Origin: Entamoeba histolytica HM-1:IMSS
Taxonomy: Eukaryota; Evosea; Mastigamoebida; Endamoebidae
Assembly: GCF_000208925.1 (NCBI RefSeq)
Contig: NW_001914860.1
Coordinates: 125,612-189,611, forward strand
Length of the DNA stretch: 64,000 nt
Reading direction: 5' to 3'
The notes under the pieces: generated by a model
The model's database searches: none
What the model saw: only the letters and a program-made list of their open reading frames with translations
Told to the model about the DNA's origin: nothing
Made by a program: the position numbers and the translations under genes
Shown: in pieces, positions 1 through 10,397 of the stretch
Layout of the letters: each line of letters begins with the position of its first letter
Position numbering within the stretch: the first letter of the stretch is position 1

Positions 1-1104
1 ATAGAAATTGGAAGTAAAGTAGAAAGTACAACAGAAAATAGTAAAAATATACAATTTATTATGAAAGAAGAAACAGTAAAAGATTTTATGGATTGTTTAA
101 ATAAAGTCCAAGATAAATTAACTTCATATGACATATTTGGTAAAGAAATTACAATTGCTACAATTGCTAGAAATGAACAACAATGGCTATTTCCTAAAAT
201 TTTACATAAAATATTTGGCCAATGTGAAAAAGTTGCCCCAGAACAAGAAGGAGTACTAAGACTTTCAGCAAATGTTGCTCAAATGGAAAAAGATATGAAA
301 AAAATTAATCGAAAAGAAGAAATTGATGTATCTAAATTAAATGTTCATGAGATGATTAATATACTCAAAAGATATTGTAATTCAATTCCTAATAAATTAC
401 CAAGTGAACTACAAACAATGGTACTTGATGAAAATGCTTGTGAAAAAATTGAAAAAAAATTAAGAGAGATGAATAATGATGGATATTTGGCATTAATAGA
501 ACGATTATTTAGATTACTTCATCTTATTGAAATGAAAAAAGAAATAAATTTAATGGGATCAGATAACTTAGCTAAAGTCATTTCACCAAACATATATATT
601 GATGAAGGAATTGTATTTGACATTGAAAAATTAACAAGAACTGTAAGGTTTATGATTGAAAATTATGAAGAAATATTTAAAAACATTAGAAACGAAATGA
701 TAGAACATATCCATAAAGGAAATGAGTTATCCAAACAAATAGAAGCCATAGAAAACCAAATGAATATGACAAAATATAATGAAGAATTATCAAGTTCATA
801 TTTAAAAGGTAAAAAAGGAATTTCAACAAAAGGAATTACTCTTAAAGATGTTTTAATGCAAAGTGAAGTTGAGCTGTATGAAAATAAAAAGAATATAAAA
901 AGATGGTTGGTCATTTGTAAAACAGAATTAATATTCAAGAAGAATATGGAAGATTTTGAATCACTTATCCAATTACCGTTAATTGGATTAAAAATAAATA
1001 TAAATGAAAAAACACAATTAAAAAATGGATCGCGTTCTGTTACATTAGTTAATTTTGAAGATCAACCATACTTTGAGTTGTTAAAAAAACTAATTCCCAA
1101 TTGA
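1..1104 (+). CDS. RhoGAP-domain protein (3' part)
   Basis: The frame is open from base 1, so the gene starts upstream of the window; the first ATG inside the window (61) is not necessarily the start. The visible part is a RhoGAP domain, which speeds GTP hydrolysis by Rho/Rac GTPases. Supporting motifs are EGVLRLSA, which carries the arginine finger in the place of the family's G-[IV]-[FY]-R-[VL]-S, and NLAKVISPNIY, the equivalent of the family's NLA-x-V-x-x-PN. After the domain come about 130 charged residues with a coiled-coil stretch (near NELSKQIEAIENQMNM) and a beta-rich end that could be part of another module. Entamoeba genomes carry many RhoGAPs, so a specific partner GTPase cannot be named. 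The stop TGA at 1102-1104 is followed by a 111-base gap before the next small gene. Confidence 0.85.
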   Translation: MEIGSKVESTTENSKNIQFIMKEETVKDFMDCLNKVQDKLTSYDIFGKEITIATIARNEQQWLFPKILHKIFGQCEKVAPEQEGVLRLSANVAQMEKDMKKINRKEEIDVSKLNVHEMINILKRYCNSIPNKLPSELQTMVLDENACEKIEKKLREMNNDGYLALIERLFRLLHLIEMKKEINLMGSDNLAKVISPNIYIDEGIVFDIEKLTRTVRFMIENYEEIFKNIRNEMIEHIHKGNELSKQIEAIENQMNMTKYNEELSSSYLKGKKGISTKGITLKDVLMQSEVELYENKKNIKRWLVICKTELIFKKNMEDFESLIQLPLIGLKININEKTQLKNGSRSVTLVNFEDQPYFELLKKLIPN

Positions 1105-1215
1105 ACTGTTTCAATAATTCATATTAAAACATTATTCTTCTTTAATTATTTTATGTTATATAAACCAAATAAAATATAAACATCATTAAAATAATTTTTA
1201 ATCTCAATAATTTCA

Positions 1216-1398
1216 ATGAACGCTGCTGAGTTACAAGAACAAATTAGAAAAGAAGAACATTTTGAGAAAGAGATGAGAAAAAATATAAGTAAATTAGCAG
1301 ATATACAAGGAGATATTGATTTATTTTTAATAGAAACAACTAAATATAAAAACAAATTATTAGAAGAAGAAAAAGTTGAAGCAGATAAAGATAAATAA
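1216..1398 (+). CDS. 60-residue coiled-coil protein, unrecognised
   Basis: A single-exon small gene of 60 residues. It is almost entirely charged helix: an N-terminal AAELQEQIRKEEHFEKEM segment with heptad-like spacing, a middle segment around LADIQGDIDLFLIE, and a Lys/Glu tail. There is no signal peptide or membrane segment. I do not recognise the family; small coiled-coil subunits of larger complexes look like this. The gene stops 11 bases before the stop of the convergent Vps45 gene, leaving a very small shared 3' region. The start is preceded by TTTCA, like the ATTCA-type initiator context common in Entamoeba. The main doubt is whether so short a frame is really translated, but the protein-like composition and compact packing favour a gene. 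Confidence 0.55.
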   Translation: MNAAELQEQIRKEEHFEKEMRKNISKLADIQGDIDLFLIETTKYKNKLLEEEKVEADKDK

Positions 1399-1409
1399 AA
1401 AAAATTAAG

Positions 1410-3138
1410 TTATTTTTGTTTAAGTCTTAACATATTTAAGAATTTAGTACTATTCAAAACATCAGTACCTCCAATTAATATCTTTGGTGGAATTAATCCT
1501 TGATCTGAATAATTTTTTTTGATTTCTTGAATTGCAACGTTTTCTTCAAATGTAACACCACCAACAATAAAGATAATCAAATTTTGATTAATTTTATGAA
1601 TATCTCCAAATCCAGGAAAACATTTTTTAAGATCTTCTTTATTATATAAAATATTTCTAGCAATACTTTCTAATAATGGTTTATGTTGAGTATATACATT
1701 TTCTACTCCTCCACTTCCTTTGGCTATTTTTTTAACAAATTTTTTTAATCCAGTTTCATCAGGAAATACTTTTAAAGGTGGATTCTGCCCATAAGTTATA
1801 ATTGATTTAATCAATTGTGAATCTTCTAATTTAAATTTTTGTAATTGTAACATTGACCTAACATCTTCAGCTTTTTGAGGGAATCGATAAGCAAATAAAA
1901 CAGCCTCTTTTAGTCTATCGTTATATGGAATTGTGTTATCATTAATGATATTACTTAATTCTGCTAATGAAGAACTTAATGCATTATTAACTACTAATGC
2001 TTGTTCAAATTCACTCAACTGTAAACCTTTTTTTTGTCTATTAACAGCTAATGCCGCACTAAGAATTGATGTATGTTTTGTAAGACTTTCTTTTTCTTTA
2101 GCTAACTCAGGAATAGCATCAATTGCTTTTTGCATTTCATCCATAGTATCAAGTTTTAATTTTTCTTCTTTATTTGAATTGAACTGATTTAATCGAGTTT
2201 GAATTTCATCTGTCACTTCAACAAACATTCTTTGATGCATTTGTCTATAGAAAGGATCATTTGGAAAAGCAAACTCAACTTTTCCTGTTGGAAGTTCTAC
2301 TAAATTACTATTTATTCCTAAAAATTCATGAATCATTGCTTGGTATGTCCATTGTATCAATAATGGAGTTGCACAATCAAATGACCGATGAAGAATTAAT
2401 AATGTTGTTGATGTTGGTTGTATTGGAATTAACCCATCTTGAACAGCCAAAGAAGACTGAATACGTTGACTAATTTTATAGGCAATATTCTGAGGTAATG
2501 TAGATCCATTGGTTTGGTATCGACTAAACAAATGAATATTTATTCTTTTATGTTTTTTTGAGAAAAAAAACAAACATCACTGGATTTTCTTTTTGAGAAA
2601 TAAGAATTGACATTAATGCTTCAACAGATCGTTCTACTGTAATTTCATCAGACTCATTCCCTTTAAAACATAATGAAAAAATATTTGAAGTTATTGAACA
2701 ACAATCCATATAAAGCTCTTGAACACTTTGAACAATTTCGTGAACATCTGCTTCAGCTAATGTTTCGATAATACTTTCATTAATTGGGGATGTAAAAACT
2801 AAATAATTAGGTATATGTTAAATAAATAAAAGAATAATAAACAAACATATATAATATTGTTTATATTTTGGTACTTTTAATTCTTCAACTAAACGATCAA
2901 TAACAAATTTAGAAGGATGTAATACACAAATAGCGGTTGCATAATATAGAGGTTCTCTTGTTTTATCTGCAATATTTGTAATAATATAAATTTCTTTTTG
3001 GGTAACATCCATCATAGAATATAAATGACTAACAATAGAAGTTGTAACACTATCTAGTACAAGTGCTTTTAGTCCAGTGTAGTATGTTAATGCATGATTA
3101 AGATATTCTTGTTGAGTTTTCAAAATATCATAGTCCAT
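1410..3138 (-). CDS. VPS45: Vps45, Sec1/Munc18 family protein
   Basis: Three exons: 3138-2847, 2798-2576 and 2523-1410, joined across introns of 48 and 52 nt that both start GTTTGT and end TAG. Phase is kept and the product is 542 residues, close to the usual 540-570 of Vps45. The protein clasps SNARE proteins (Tlg2/syntaxin-16 type) at the trans-Golgi and endosome. Diagnostic stretches are AEADVHEIVQSVQELY in exon 2, the family core reading RSFDCATPLLIQWTYQAMIHE in place of the animal LDR-DDAITPLLNQWTYQAM, GVENVYTQH, and LIIFIVGGVTFEE near the end. The N-terminal exon YLNHALTYYTGLKALVLDS corresponds to Sec1 domain 1. Other SM proteins (Sly1, Vps33, Sec1) fit less well because of the QWTYQAM and VENVYTQH signatures. 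It lies convergent to the mini coiled-coil gene. Confidence 0.9.
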
Positions 3139-3280
3139 ATTTCTTCGTTTAAACTTTTTTTTAAGTTCTTTTAATATTTTTTTTTTATTTTCTTTTTATC
3201 TACTTTTTATTTTTTATAGAAAATCATCAAAAATAATAAAAGAACAAAAATAGAATAGATTGATAGATTAAAACATTATA

Positions 3281-4705
3281 CTATTTAGACAAAGAGTTGA
3301 GATGTCTTGCTTTCAAAGAGTCTCTATATGAAAAATAGTCTGAGAAATTCACAGATTGATATGTAAATGTCTCAAAATTACATTCAATCCCTTTAGCCCA
3401 TTTGGGAATTTTAAACTTTTCAGATTTTGATGTTTTAGTAGAAAATTGATCCATTTCAATTTCATTTGGTATATTTATTGAACTTTGCTTGAGTTGGTGT
3501 AATGTACTTTTTTGTTTTATTAATATATTTGTACCTATATCAATTCTATTTAAAGTTTCACATAATACATCTTTACGTAATAAGTCCCAGTCTTTAGATA
3601 CAAACTGTCTATATTGTCTAACAACTTTTGAAAATTTATCTAACATTGCTTTATTCTCTTCAACTAAGATATTAGTTTCAAGATTACCCATGAGAGTATA
3701 TACTACAGAATATATTTTCCTTTCTTCAAAAATAGGAATAAAGTCTTCTAAATTATTTCTTTCTAAAAACTGCATAATAAAGAAGTCATTATGAATAGGT
3801 AATGATGGAATTTTTTTATTTACTTTCATTACTGTAGTAATTACCATAGAAATACTTATTTTTCCATGTTTATATTTGTTAATTTGATTATCCAGTTTCT
3901 TAAACCATGGATTTGTACTTTCTAAAAGTTTTAATATCTTTGCTTTATTTAATGACGTTGGCTTTAATCTTGAAAAACTATGAACACATACTTCTACACG
4001 CTCTCTCCATTCATGGTCTTCATATTCAATCTTTCTTAATTGATTTAATGATGTAAAATAACTATCTCTCTTTGGAATCATCATTAAAACTCTAAAATAA
4101 ACTACATTTTGAACAGAATTGAAGAATTTAGGAAAATGATAATCAACTCCTAATGGAATAGTATCTAATGGATAAAATAAAATAATACCAGAACCTTCTA
4201 ATGATAATTTCTCTTTCTTTCTTTCTGCTAAAACTGTAGCATATTGTAATGCTGGCCCACAACCATGTTCATATCCAAATAATATTATTCTATCCTCTCT
4301 GTATCCTCTTTCATTTATTCTTTTTAAAACTACATCTACCATAAGAATTAAATCCATATCTTTTTTATTTTTATTTAATCCATATCCTGGATAATCAAAT
4401 GAAATACATCTTGCTTTAAATATCTTTGTTACCATTTTCATTTCTTCTTCTATTTCTTTAATATCTTTTTCAGCACTATGAAATACAAAAAATGTGAAGT
4501 TATAAGGATTTCTAATCATTATAAATATTTCTTGTGTTATTAAATCATCCAACAAAATGATTTAAACAAACTCTTTACTTAAAATAAAACGTACTGGTAT
4601 TGGTTCAAATCCTTCAATTGGTACCATAATAAGTCCATGAAGATTTTCGTCATATGTACATTCTTTAGGAGTATGTTCCAATATATATTCATATTGTTTA
4701 TTCAT
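3281..4705 (-). CDS. ABHD17/13-like alpha/beta-hydrolase-fold protein lacking catalytic Ser
   Basis: Two exons, 4705-4572 and 4511-3281, joined across a 60-nt GTTTGT...TAG intron; 454 residues. The first exon (MNKQYEYILEHTP...) matches the start of ABHD17/Bem46-like proteins, and the join restores ENPYNFTFFVFHSAEKDI, the segment where these enzymes have HGNAxD. SFDYPGYGLN follows, like family SFDYxGYGxS. The nucleophile elbow, normally G-x-S-x-G, reads FGYEHGCGPALQYA, so the serine is replaced by glutamate (about residue 125). The protein is therefore probably a non-catalytic member or acts by other means. The C-terminal half (residues about 200-454) is mostly helical and unrecognised. ABHD17 proteins remove palmitate from membrane proteins, but that activity should not be assumed here. 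Confidence 0.7.
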
Positions 4706-5047
4706 AATTGATAAAAGTCAATATTTATTTTGGAGTTTATCAAAAATCACATTAAAAAGGAACGTTCTTGTCAGAAACAACGAATCTTCGTTTTTGTTTG
4801 ATTAAACTAATTTTAGGATTATTATTCTAATCTTATTTCGTTACAAATCAATTTTTTTGACACTTTTTTTCTTAAAAATGTTAAAAAACAAAATATTTTT
4901 CAATTAATTATCTTTGATTAGAGTTTTAAACATATCTTTATATTTTGAAATAATATTTTATATTGATTAAATCCTTTTAATTCTAACAACTAACAAAAGC
5001 ATTCTTGAAAGAATTTGGTAATAAAAAAAAAGAAAATAAAAACAGAT
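4706..5047. other. Intergenic, 342 bp, promoter of the hydrolase-like gene
   Basis: AT-rich spacer between two genes of the same strand, holding the upstream region of the hydrolase-like gene (start at 4705) and the 3' end of the FHA kinase gene. It contains the palindrome GAACGTTC (4761-4768) and, just beyond, a small inverted repeat around AACGAATCTTCGTT (4790-4803). No coding potential seen. Confidence 0.6.
4761..4768. promoter_or_regulatory. GAACGTTC palindrome, heat-shock-element-like
   Basis: An 8-bp palindrome in very AT-rich DNA, 56 bp upstream of the minus-strand hydrolase-like start. It has the form nGAAnnTTCn of inverted heat-shock pentamers, followed after a short gap by another GAA. 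The same octamer occurs at 11465-11472 and 57114-57121. A regulatory role is inference. Confidence 0.35.
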
Positions 5048-6274
5048 TTAGTTCATTCTTCTTTGTTCTAGTTCATTAGTCCTAGTACAAATTTTTAATA
5101 ATTTTCTTGATGTGAAAAATTCGTGACATAAACATTGTTGGGCACTAAGTCTTTTTTTTTGATCCATTTCCAATAAACCATTAACCAAATCTTGAAACTC
5201 AGGAGAGCAATTCTTAAATTCTATACAATCATCTCGTTTGCCAGAAATTACTCTTTTCATAAAATCACTCCATTTACAATTTAATTTATCAAAAGTAACA
5301 AGTTGTTCAAAAGGATGTTTTCCTGTTGCTAAAAAATACATCATAATTCCTGCTGCCCACATATCAACTTTTGTTCCATTATAATCTCCATCTTTAAATA
5401 ATTCAGGAGCAAAATAGGTTGTAGTTCCAATGTGTGTTTTTGCTGCTTGTGTTTGGTCTATTATTCTACCAAATCCAAAATCAGCTAATTTAACTTTTAA
5501 ATTAACTCCACAAAGCATTACATTCTCTAACTTTAAATCTCTGTGAATAATATTATTTTCGTGAAGATATTTTAATGCACTAAATATTTGATACATAATA
5601 GTCTTAATCTTTGCTTCACTCATTCTTTTTTCTTTCTTTAATGCATCAAGTAATTCACCCCCACGTACATATTCCATGATAATATAAAGATATTGGTTTG
5701 TTTTAAATACCCCTTTCATCTTAACTATATTTTCATGATTAGTTTTTCTAAGTACTTCACTTTCTCTTCTACCAGACTCTTCAGCTGATCCTTTTGTTCT
5801 TGTTATCTCTTTCATTACATACTCTTCTTGTGTTTCTTTTTCAATAACTCTTCTAACAATTCCAAATGTCCCTTCTCCAATATATCCTTTAACTTCATAA
5901 TGTTCAAAAGGTCCTCCTTCTTCAATTTGTTTTTGTTTAAACTCATTATCAATAAAAACATATGAAATATGTTCTTTTAATCCTGGATCAAGAAGTGTTA
6001 ATGTATCAAAACAATGTATTTCTTCTTGAACCCCTTTTCCAAGATATTTTCTATTGATAAATGTCCCATTAATTGAATTATCTGTAATGAAACAATGAGA
6101 CAAATTTTCATTTGGTGTTGTAACTCTTGTTATTATACAATGTTTGTGACTAATTGATTTTTCTTTTGACAAACAACAAAATTTATTTGAACGACCAATC
6201 ATTGTTTCATTCTCTATTAGTAATAAAGATGGAACTCTTCCTAATGAACAAAGCACTCCCCACTTTTTATTCAT
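5048..6274 (-). CDS. FHA-domain Ser/Thr protein kinase (Chk2/Rad53-like)
   Basis: Single exon, 408 residues. Residues about 15-100 form an FHA domain that should read phosphothreonine: MIGRSNKFC, SISHKHCII and DNSINGTFINRKYLGKG give the GR, S-x-x-H and N-G-T signatures in order. A protein kinase domain follows (about 118-390): glycine loop GEGTFG, lysine in VMKEI, catalytic loop IIHRDLKLEN, DFG in ADFGFGR, and the activation segment ending FAPE. All catalytic residues are intact, so it should be active. The order FHA then CAMK-type kinase is that of Chk2/Rad53 DNA-damage checkpoint kinases. HRDLKLEN rather than HRDLKPEN and the small size are typical of Entamoeba FHA kinases, which may have other roles. 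The start ATG at 6274 is followed directly by the FHA strands. An AACCCT motif (6313-6318 on the complement) sits 39 bp upstream. Confidence 0.88.
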   Translation of the reverse strand: MNKKWGVLCSLGRVPSLLLIENETMIGRSNKFCCLSKEKSISHKHCIITRVTTPNENLSHCFITDNSINGTFINRKYLGKGVQEEIHCFDTLTLLDPGLKEHISYVFIDNEFKQKQIEEGGPFEHYEVKGYIGEGTFGIVRRVIEKETQEEYVMKEITRTKGSAEESGRRESEVLRKTNHENIVKMKGVFKTNQYLYIIMEYVRGGELLDALKKEKRMSEAKIKTIMYQIFSALKYLHENNIIHRDLKLENVMLCGVNLKVKLADFGFGRIIDQTQAAKTHIGTTTYFAPELFKDGDYNGTKVDMWAAGIMMYFLATGKHPFEQLVTFDKLNCKWSDFMKRVISGKRDDCIEFKNCSPEFQDLVNGLLEMDQKKRLSAQQCLCHEFFTSRKLLKICTRTNELEQRRMN

Positions 6275-6472
6275 AAATAACTTTGGAAATGAATAATTTT
6301 TGCTAAAATCCTAGGGTTTCTTCTTTTTTTTCTTCAGAGTAATTTTGCTTATGAAAATAAAAGAATTATCACGTGTTTGTGGTAATGTGGATAAAGTCAA
6401 AGAGGTTAAATTCTTCTTTATATACCATCCAATTCAGGTTAATTTTATTAAATAAGATTTAATAGAGTATAA

Positions 6473-6901
6473 GAACCTCTTAAAGAAATTGTTACTTATA
6501 AAGTAAAAGAGACAATTCAATACTTTTCAAATCCAATTATTATTGAAGACTATTTTTTTAAAATGGAATGTCTTGGAATTTTACTTGGAAGTTATATTAA
6601 AAATTTTTAACAAGAAATTAGGACTAATGGAAGTTATCTCATTACAAAAAAATTTAATAATTTTTGAATTAATATATGATAAAATATAAATTCAAAAATT
6701 CATATTCTTACAGAAGTTGAAACAAGAATTTTAGTATATTCATAAGAGATTATAGGGTTTGGATATGAAACAATACTTCAAACAATCAATTTATTAAGCA
6801 TTTATACAGTGATGAGTTATAGACAAAAGTTAATAACTTCTTTTATGGAAAAAGTGTATTGACAGTTAATTAATTTCTTAGTGAATGTTAATTCTAAATA
6901 A
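6473..6901 (+). pseudogene. Decayed coding relic with several stops, family unknown
   Basis: One frame read for about 143 codons looks like a real protein, yet it carries in-frame stops after YIKNF, after FNNF, twice shortly after that, inside VYS*EII, and in VY*QLINF. Protein-like stretches between them include ETIQYFSNPIIIEDYF, KMECLGILLGSYIKNF, TEVETRILVY and GFGYETILQTINLLSI. The last stop in VY*QL is TGA where TGG would restore a plausible Trp. No long open frame exists on either strand here. I do not recognise the family; a search with the stop-masked translation against other Entamoeba proteins would identify the parent. Confidence 0.5.
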
Positions 6902-7077
6902 ATATTAAATTATTAGTTATTTTTATTTATAAATTATTCAAAAAATTTTTATAAAACATAATATAACTCTTTCAATTATATTAAAAACTTCTCTTACGTT
7001 TGAAATTTTTAATAATTCTTGATTTTCGGCGTTGTTCTTCATTCTTCTACAAATCTAAAGAACTTCAAAAAATTAGT

Positions 7078-9227
7078 ATGAGTCTTATTTTACTTATTTC
7101 ATTATTATTTATTAATAACTCATTAGCTACTCCATGCAATGAATTAGAAATGAATAAAGTATATACAGTAGAACAAGCATTTGAATGTATTGAATCAGTA
7201 AAAGTAAATAGAACAGTTACTGAAGCAATTAAAAAAGATATTACTGCAATTTTTGAAACATATGTTTATAAAGATATTTTACTTTCACCACCAGCTATTA
7301 AAGGAAAAGCTGATTATTACCAAAAAGTGGATATAGATAAATTATTAAAAGAATTGGATACTACAGAGACTTCTATGTATTCTTTTTATCAAAAAATTGA
7401 AAACATCTTTTTTGCTACTCATGACCTTCATTTAACTTTTAGAATTAGTTCTAATAATGAATTTAAATATTATTTTGATAGTTTTTATGCTGTTTTACCA
7501 TTCTCTATTGATATTATTAATGAAGGAAAAGATGTTATTTTAATTCCATATGATACTCTTACTCATTATGGTGTAAATCTTCCACAAGAAATTATTGATA
7601 ATAGTAAAGTCCCAGTTCAAAGTATTAATAAAATGAAACCACTTGATTGGATTCGTAAATATGCAGAAGAACATACTTTTCTTAAATCAAATCATGGTAG
7701 ATTTACTTATGCTATTGAGTCTATGTCTAACCAAAAACTTACTTCAATTCCATTTGAAAAAAGTTTCTTATCAGAGTCTATTGATATAGTATATTCTAAT
7801 GGACAAACAGTATCTACAAGATATTCAATGTTATATAAACCATTAGTTTCATTAACTAAAAAACAACAAGAAAAGATTAAAGCTAAAGAAGAAGGTAAAA
7901 ATATGAAACCAATTAGTTTAAATGATTTTATTGATTTAAAACAAGACTCAAATACTTTTGATTATGAGTCATTAGATAAAAATATTGCTTGTAAAACATT
8001 TAAAGAAGATGGAAAACAAACAATTAATATATTTGTTTTAAAAACTTTTTATCCAGAAACAGAAGTTGATAACTTCTTTGAAACATTTGATAAATGTATT
8101 GCTCAATTTGATGAAAACGATGATCCAGTTGCTATGATTTTACCAATGAATGGTGGAGGGTATGGAGATTTAGAAAGTAATATTGAAAATTTACTTGCAC
8201 CTTATGAAGATACTGCATTAATTGGAAGTGTTAGAATATCACCAGGAGCTGAGAATTGTATTAAACATGAATATGGTAGTGGAATGTATGATCCAATGAA
8301 TTGTACATCAAGGTACAATATAACTGGAAACCTTTCAATTCCACTTGGAGAATTTTATACAAAACCAGTTCCTGTAGTATATGGAAATAATGTTACACAT
8401 ATAAAATCACAAGTATCTCTTCTTGTTCCAGAAACAATGCTTGCTTCAAGATTTACTAAACATCCAAGAAATCCAAATCAAATTATTCTATTTACTGATG
8501 GATTTTGTTATTCAGCTTGTGCATTATTAACAAAAGGAATGTGGGAAAGAGGAAGTGCTATTATTGTTGGATATGAAGGAGATCCAGAAGGTGATGTAGA
8601 ATGGTTTGATGCAGGACAATCACCAACAGCTGTTATTGGAATGGATGAAATGTTTTTACCTGAAGGAGATGATTTAGCAAGATATGGAGGTTTTATGAGA
8701 ACTAGTTTTTATGAATATTTCGAATGGAATCTTGATTATAATAAAGAAAGTAATCCAAGAGAATTTACTCTTTCACCAATTGATGAACGAGTTCAAATTT
8801 ACAAATATACTGAAGATAAGTTAGAAGAGTTTGTAAAAGAAGCAAGAAAGATCTTTGAAAAATATGAAAATGGATGTAATCCTAAAAATAAAATGCTTAC
8901 TAAATATAGTTCTGAGTGTGACAATCAAATAACAGTCGAACATGGTCAGGAGGATTTATTTGTGGTGATGATGGAAAATGGTCTAATATATGTAAAGTTT
9001 CGTATTGCGATCATGGATATAAATGGGATGAATATAATCAAAGATGTATTGAAGATGCATGTTATAAGACAACAGATAATGATGATAATAATAAAAAAGA
9101 ATGGATTATTATAATAATCTTTATAATTGCAGTAATAGTAATTGGAATAATAATAATAGGAATAGTATTTGTAGGAGTTTATTTGAGTAAAAGAAAAGAA
9201 AAAGGATATATTCCAATCACTAATTAA
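7078..9227 (+). CDS. S41-like membrane-anchored protease, frameshifted near its 3' end
   Basis: I chose ATG 7078 because it starts a clear signal peptide (MSLILLISLLFINNSLA); the frame is open further upstream but with no ATG. The large extracellular part ends with FTDGFCYSACALL, matching the serine motif of fungal and protist S41 peptidases (L-T-D-G-x-C-x-S-x-C), with the likely nucleophile at residue 479. In the starting frame the protein ends at 9114 in unnatural sequence. Shifting frame between about 8921 and 8944 reads GGFICGDDGKW, a Cys-rich juxtamembrane segment, then a transmembrane helix (IIIIIFIIAVIVIGIIIIG) and a short cytoplasmic tail (LSKRKEKGY), with stop TAA at 9225-9227. That is the expected architecture of a type I membrane protease. 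The break is either an assembly error or a real one-base loss, in which case the product is secreted, not anchored. Confidence 0.75.
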
Positions 9228-9433
9228 TTAAAAACAGCAGTTTTTTTTCATTTATTTAATTTTAGTATTTTTTAAAGAAGTTAAAAGAAAGAATATTGAG
9301 GTTATTTTCAAATATTTTTGTTTTTATCATCTATCTCTTTTTTTTCAAAACTAACTAACTAACTAAGTTTGAATACAAAAAAATTCATTTATTATTCAGT
9401 TATTATACAAAGAGGAATCATATTTTGTGTTAT

Positions 9434-10042
9434 TTAATCAAATTGATGAACAAATGAGTTCAAACAAGGATCATTTTTTGAGATAATAATTGATGTGTTA
9501 TTTGTTGTGAAGATTGAGTTGATGTATTGATTAACTTTCTTTCCTACAGTTTCAATTCTTTCTTTGTTAAATAACACTTTACCATTTCTTATAATAAAAT
9601 GGATCGTTTCACCAAGAGCATCTTTATCACTTGGCTCTTTTTTTTTCCTATGTTTTCTTGGAGAAGGGGCTTTTGATAATAGTACATAACCGAATTCACT
9701 TAATAAATCACAAAGAATATTTAATGAAAGGATAAATCGATAATTTTCACTTCTTCTTGTTGCTGTTTTAGGAACTACTCCTATTGATACTTCATAGTTC
9801 ATCCGTTGTTTAACAAGTGTTTGAATTAATTTTGAGAATGAAATACTATCTTCATTTGAAAATATTAATGATTCAATAGGAAGAAATTGCATAGTTACTA
9901 ATGCTTTTTTAGCTGGTTTGTGAATTTGAATATCACAAAATTCATTTAAACATGCAAGAAAGATAGCTTCTTGGCATGTTTGATAATTTCGCCATTTGAT
10001 AAACTTCTCTTTTGAAGAGAGTTTCCCGTGGCCATGGCTCAT
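9434..10042 (-). CDS. Hypothetical protein, 202 residues
   Basis: The frame stays open upstream to about 10132 without an ATG; I take ATG 10042 (MSHGHGKLSSKEKFIKW) as the start. The protein has a helical N-terminal half (YQTCQEAIFLACLNEFCD), a basic Lys/Arg patch (SPRKHRKKKEPSDKDALGE) that could be a nuclear targeting signal, and a short beta-rich end. No signal peptide or membrane segment. I do not recognise it. It lies convergent to the S41-like gene, with 206 bases between the stops; that gap contains a short ACTA tandem run near 9350-9365. Confidence 0.55.
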   Translation of the reverse strand: MSHGHGKLSSKEKFIKWRNYQTCQEAIFLACLNEFCDIQIHKPAKKALVTMQFLPIESLIFSNEDSISFSKLIQTLVKQRMNYEVSIGVVPKTATRRSENYRFILSLNILCDLLSEFGYVLLSKAPSPRKHRKKKEPSDKDALGETIHFIIRNGKVLFNKERIETVGKKVNQYINSIFTTNNTSIIISKNDPCLNSFVHQFD

Positions 10043-10397
10043 GGAGGTGATAAATCTGAAAAAGGTGTAAAGAATAGATATAATTGCCACGGTTAGAGAT
10101 TCAAAACGATTGTTTAAATTCGATCTTTGCACTCTTTTTTTTCCTCTCTTTTTGAATAATTTTAAAAAGAAACAAAATTAGTTTTAATTTTTTTTTTGGA
10201 TACCTTAAAAACTGAACATCATTATCTGTTATTGCAAATGTATATTTTATGGATTTACTAAAAATTCACTTATTTTTCATTGTCATTTCAAAAAAAAGAA
10301 AAAGCAACTTTCTTCGGAGGATTTTGATTTAAAAGTTGTTCGAATTGAGATTAGTTACAGTTCATATCTTAAAAACAAACTTTAAAATAACCAATTA
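10043..10397. other. Intergenic, 355 bp
   Basis: Spacer between the hypothetical gene and the last exon of the CLK-like kinase, both on the minus strand. It holds the upstream region of the 9434-10042 gene. I see no RNA gene or repeat in it. Confidence 0.5.

Noticed and set aside
9350..9365. Tandem ACTA repeat
   Set aside because: Only about four units, in a 3' spacer; a chance microsatellite is enough to explain it.
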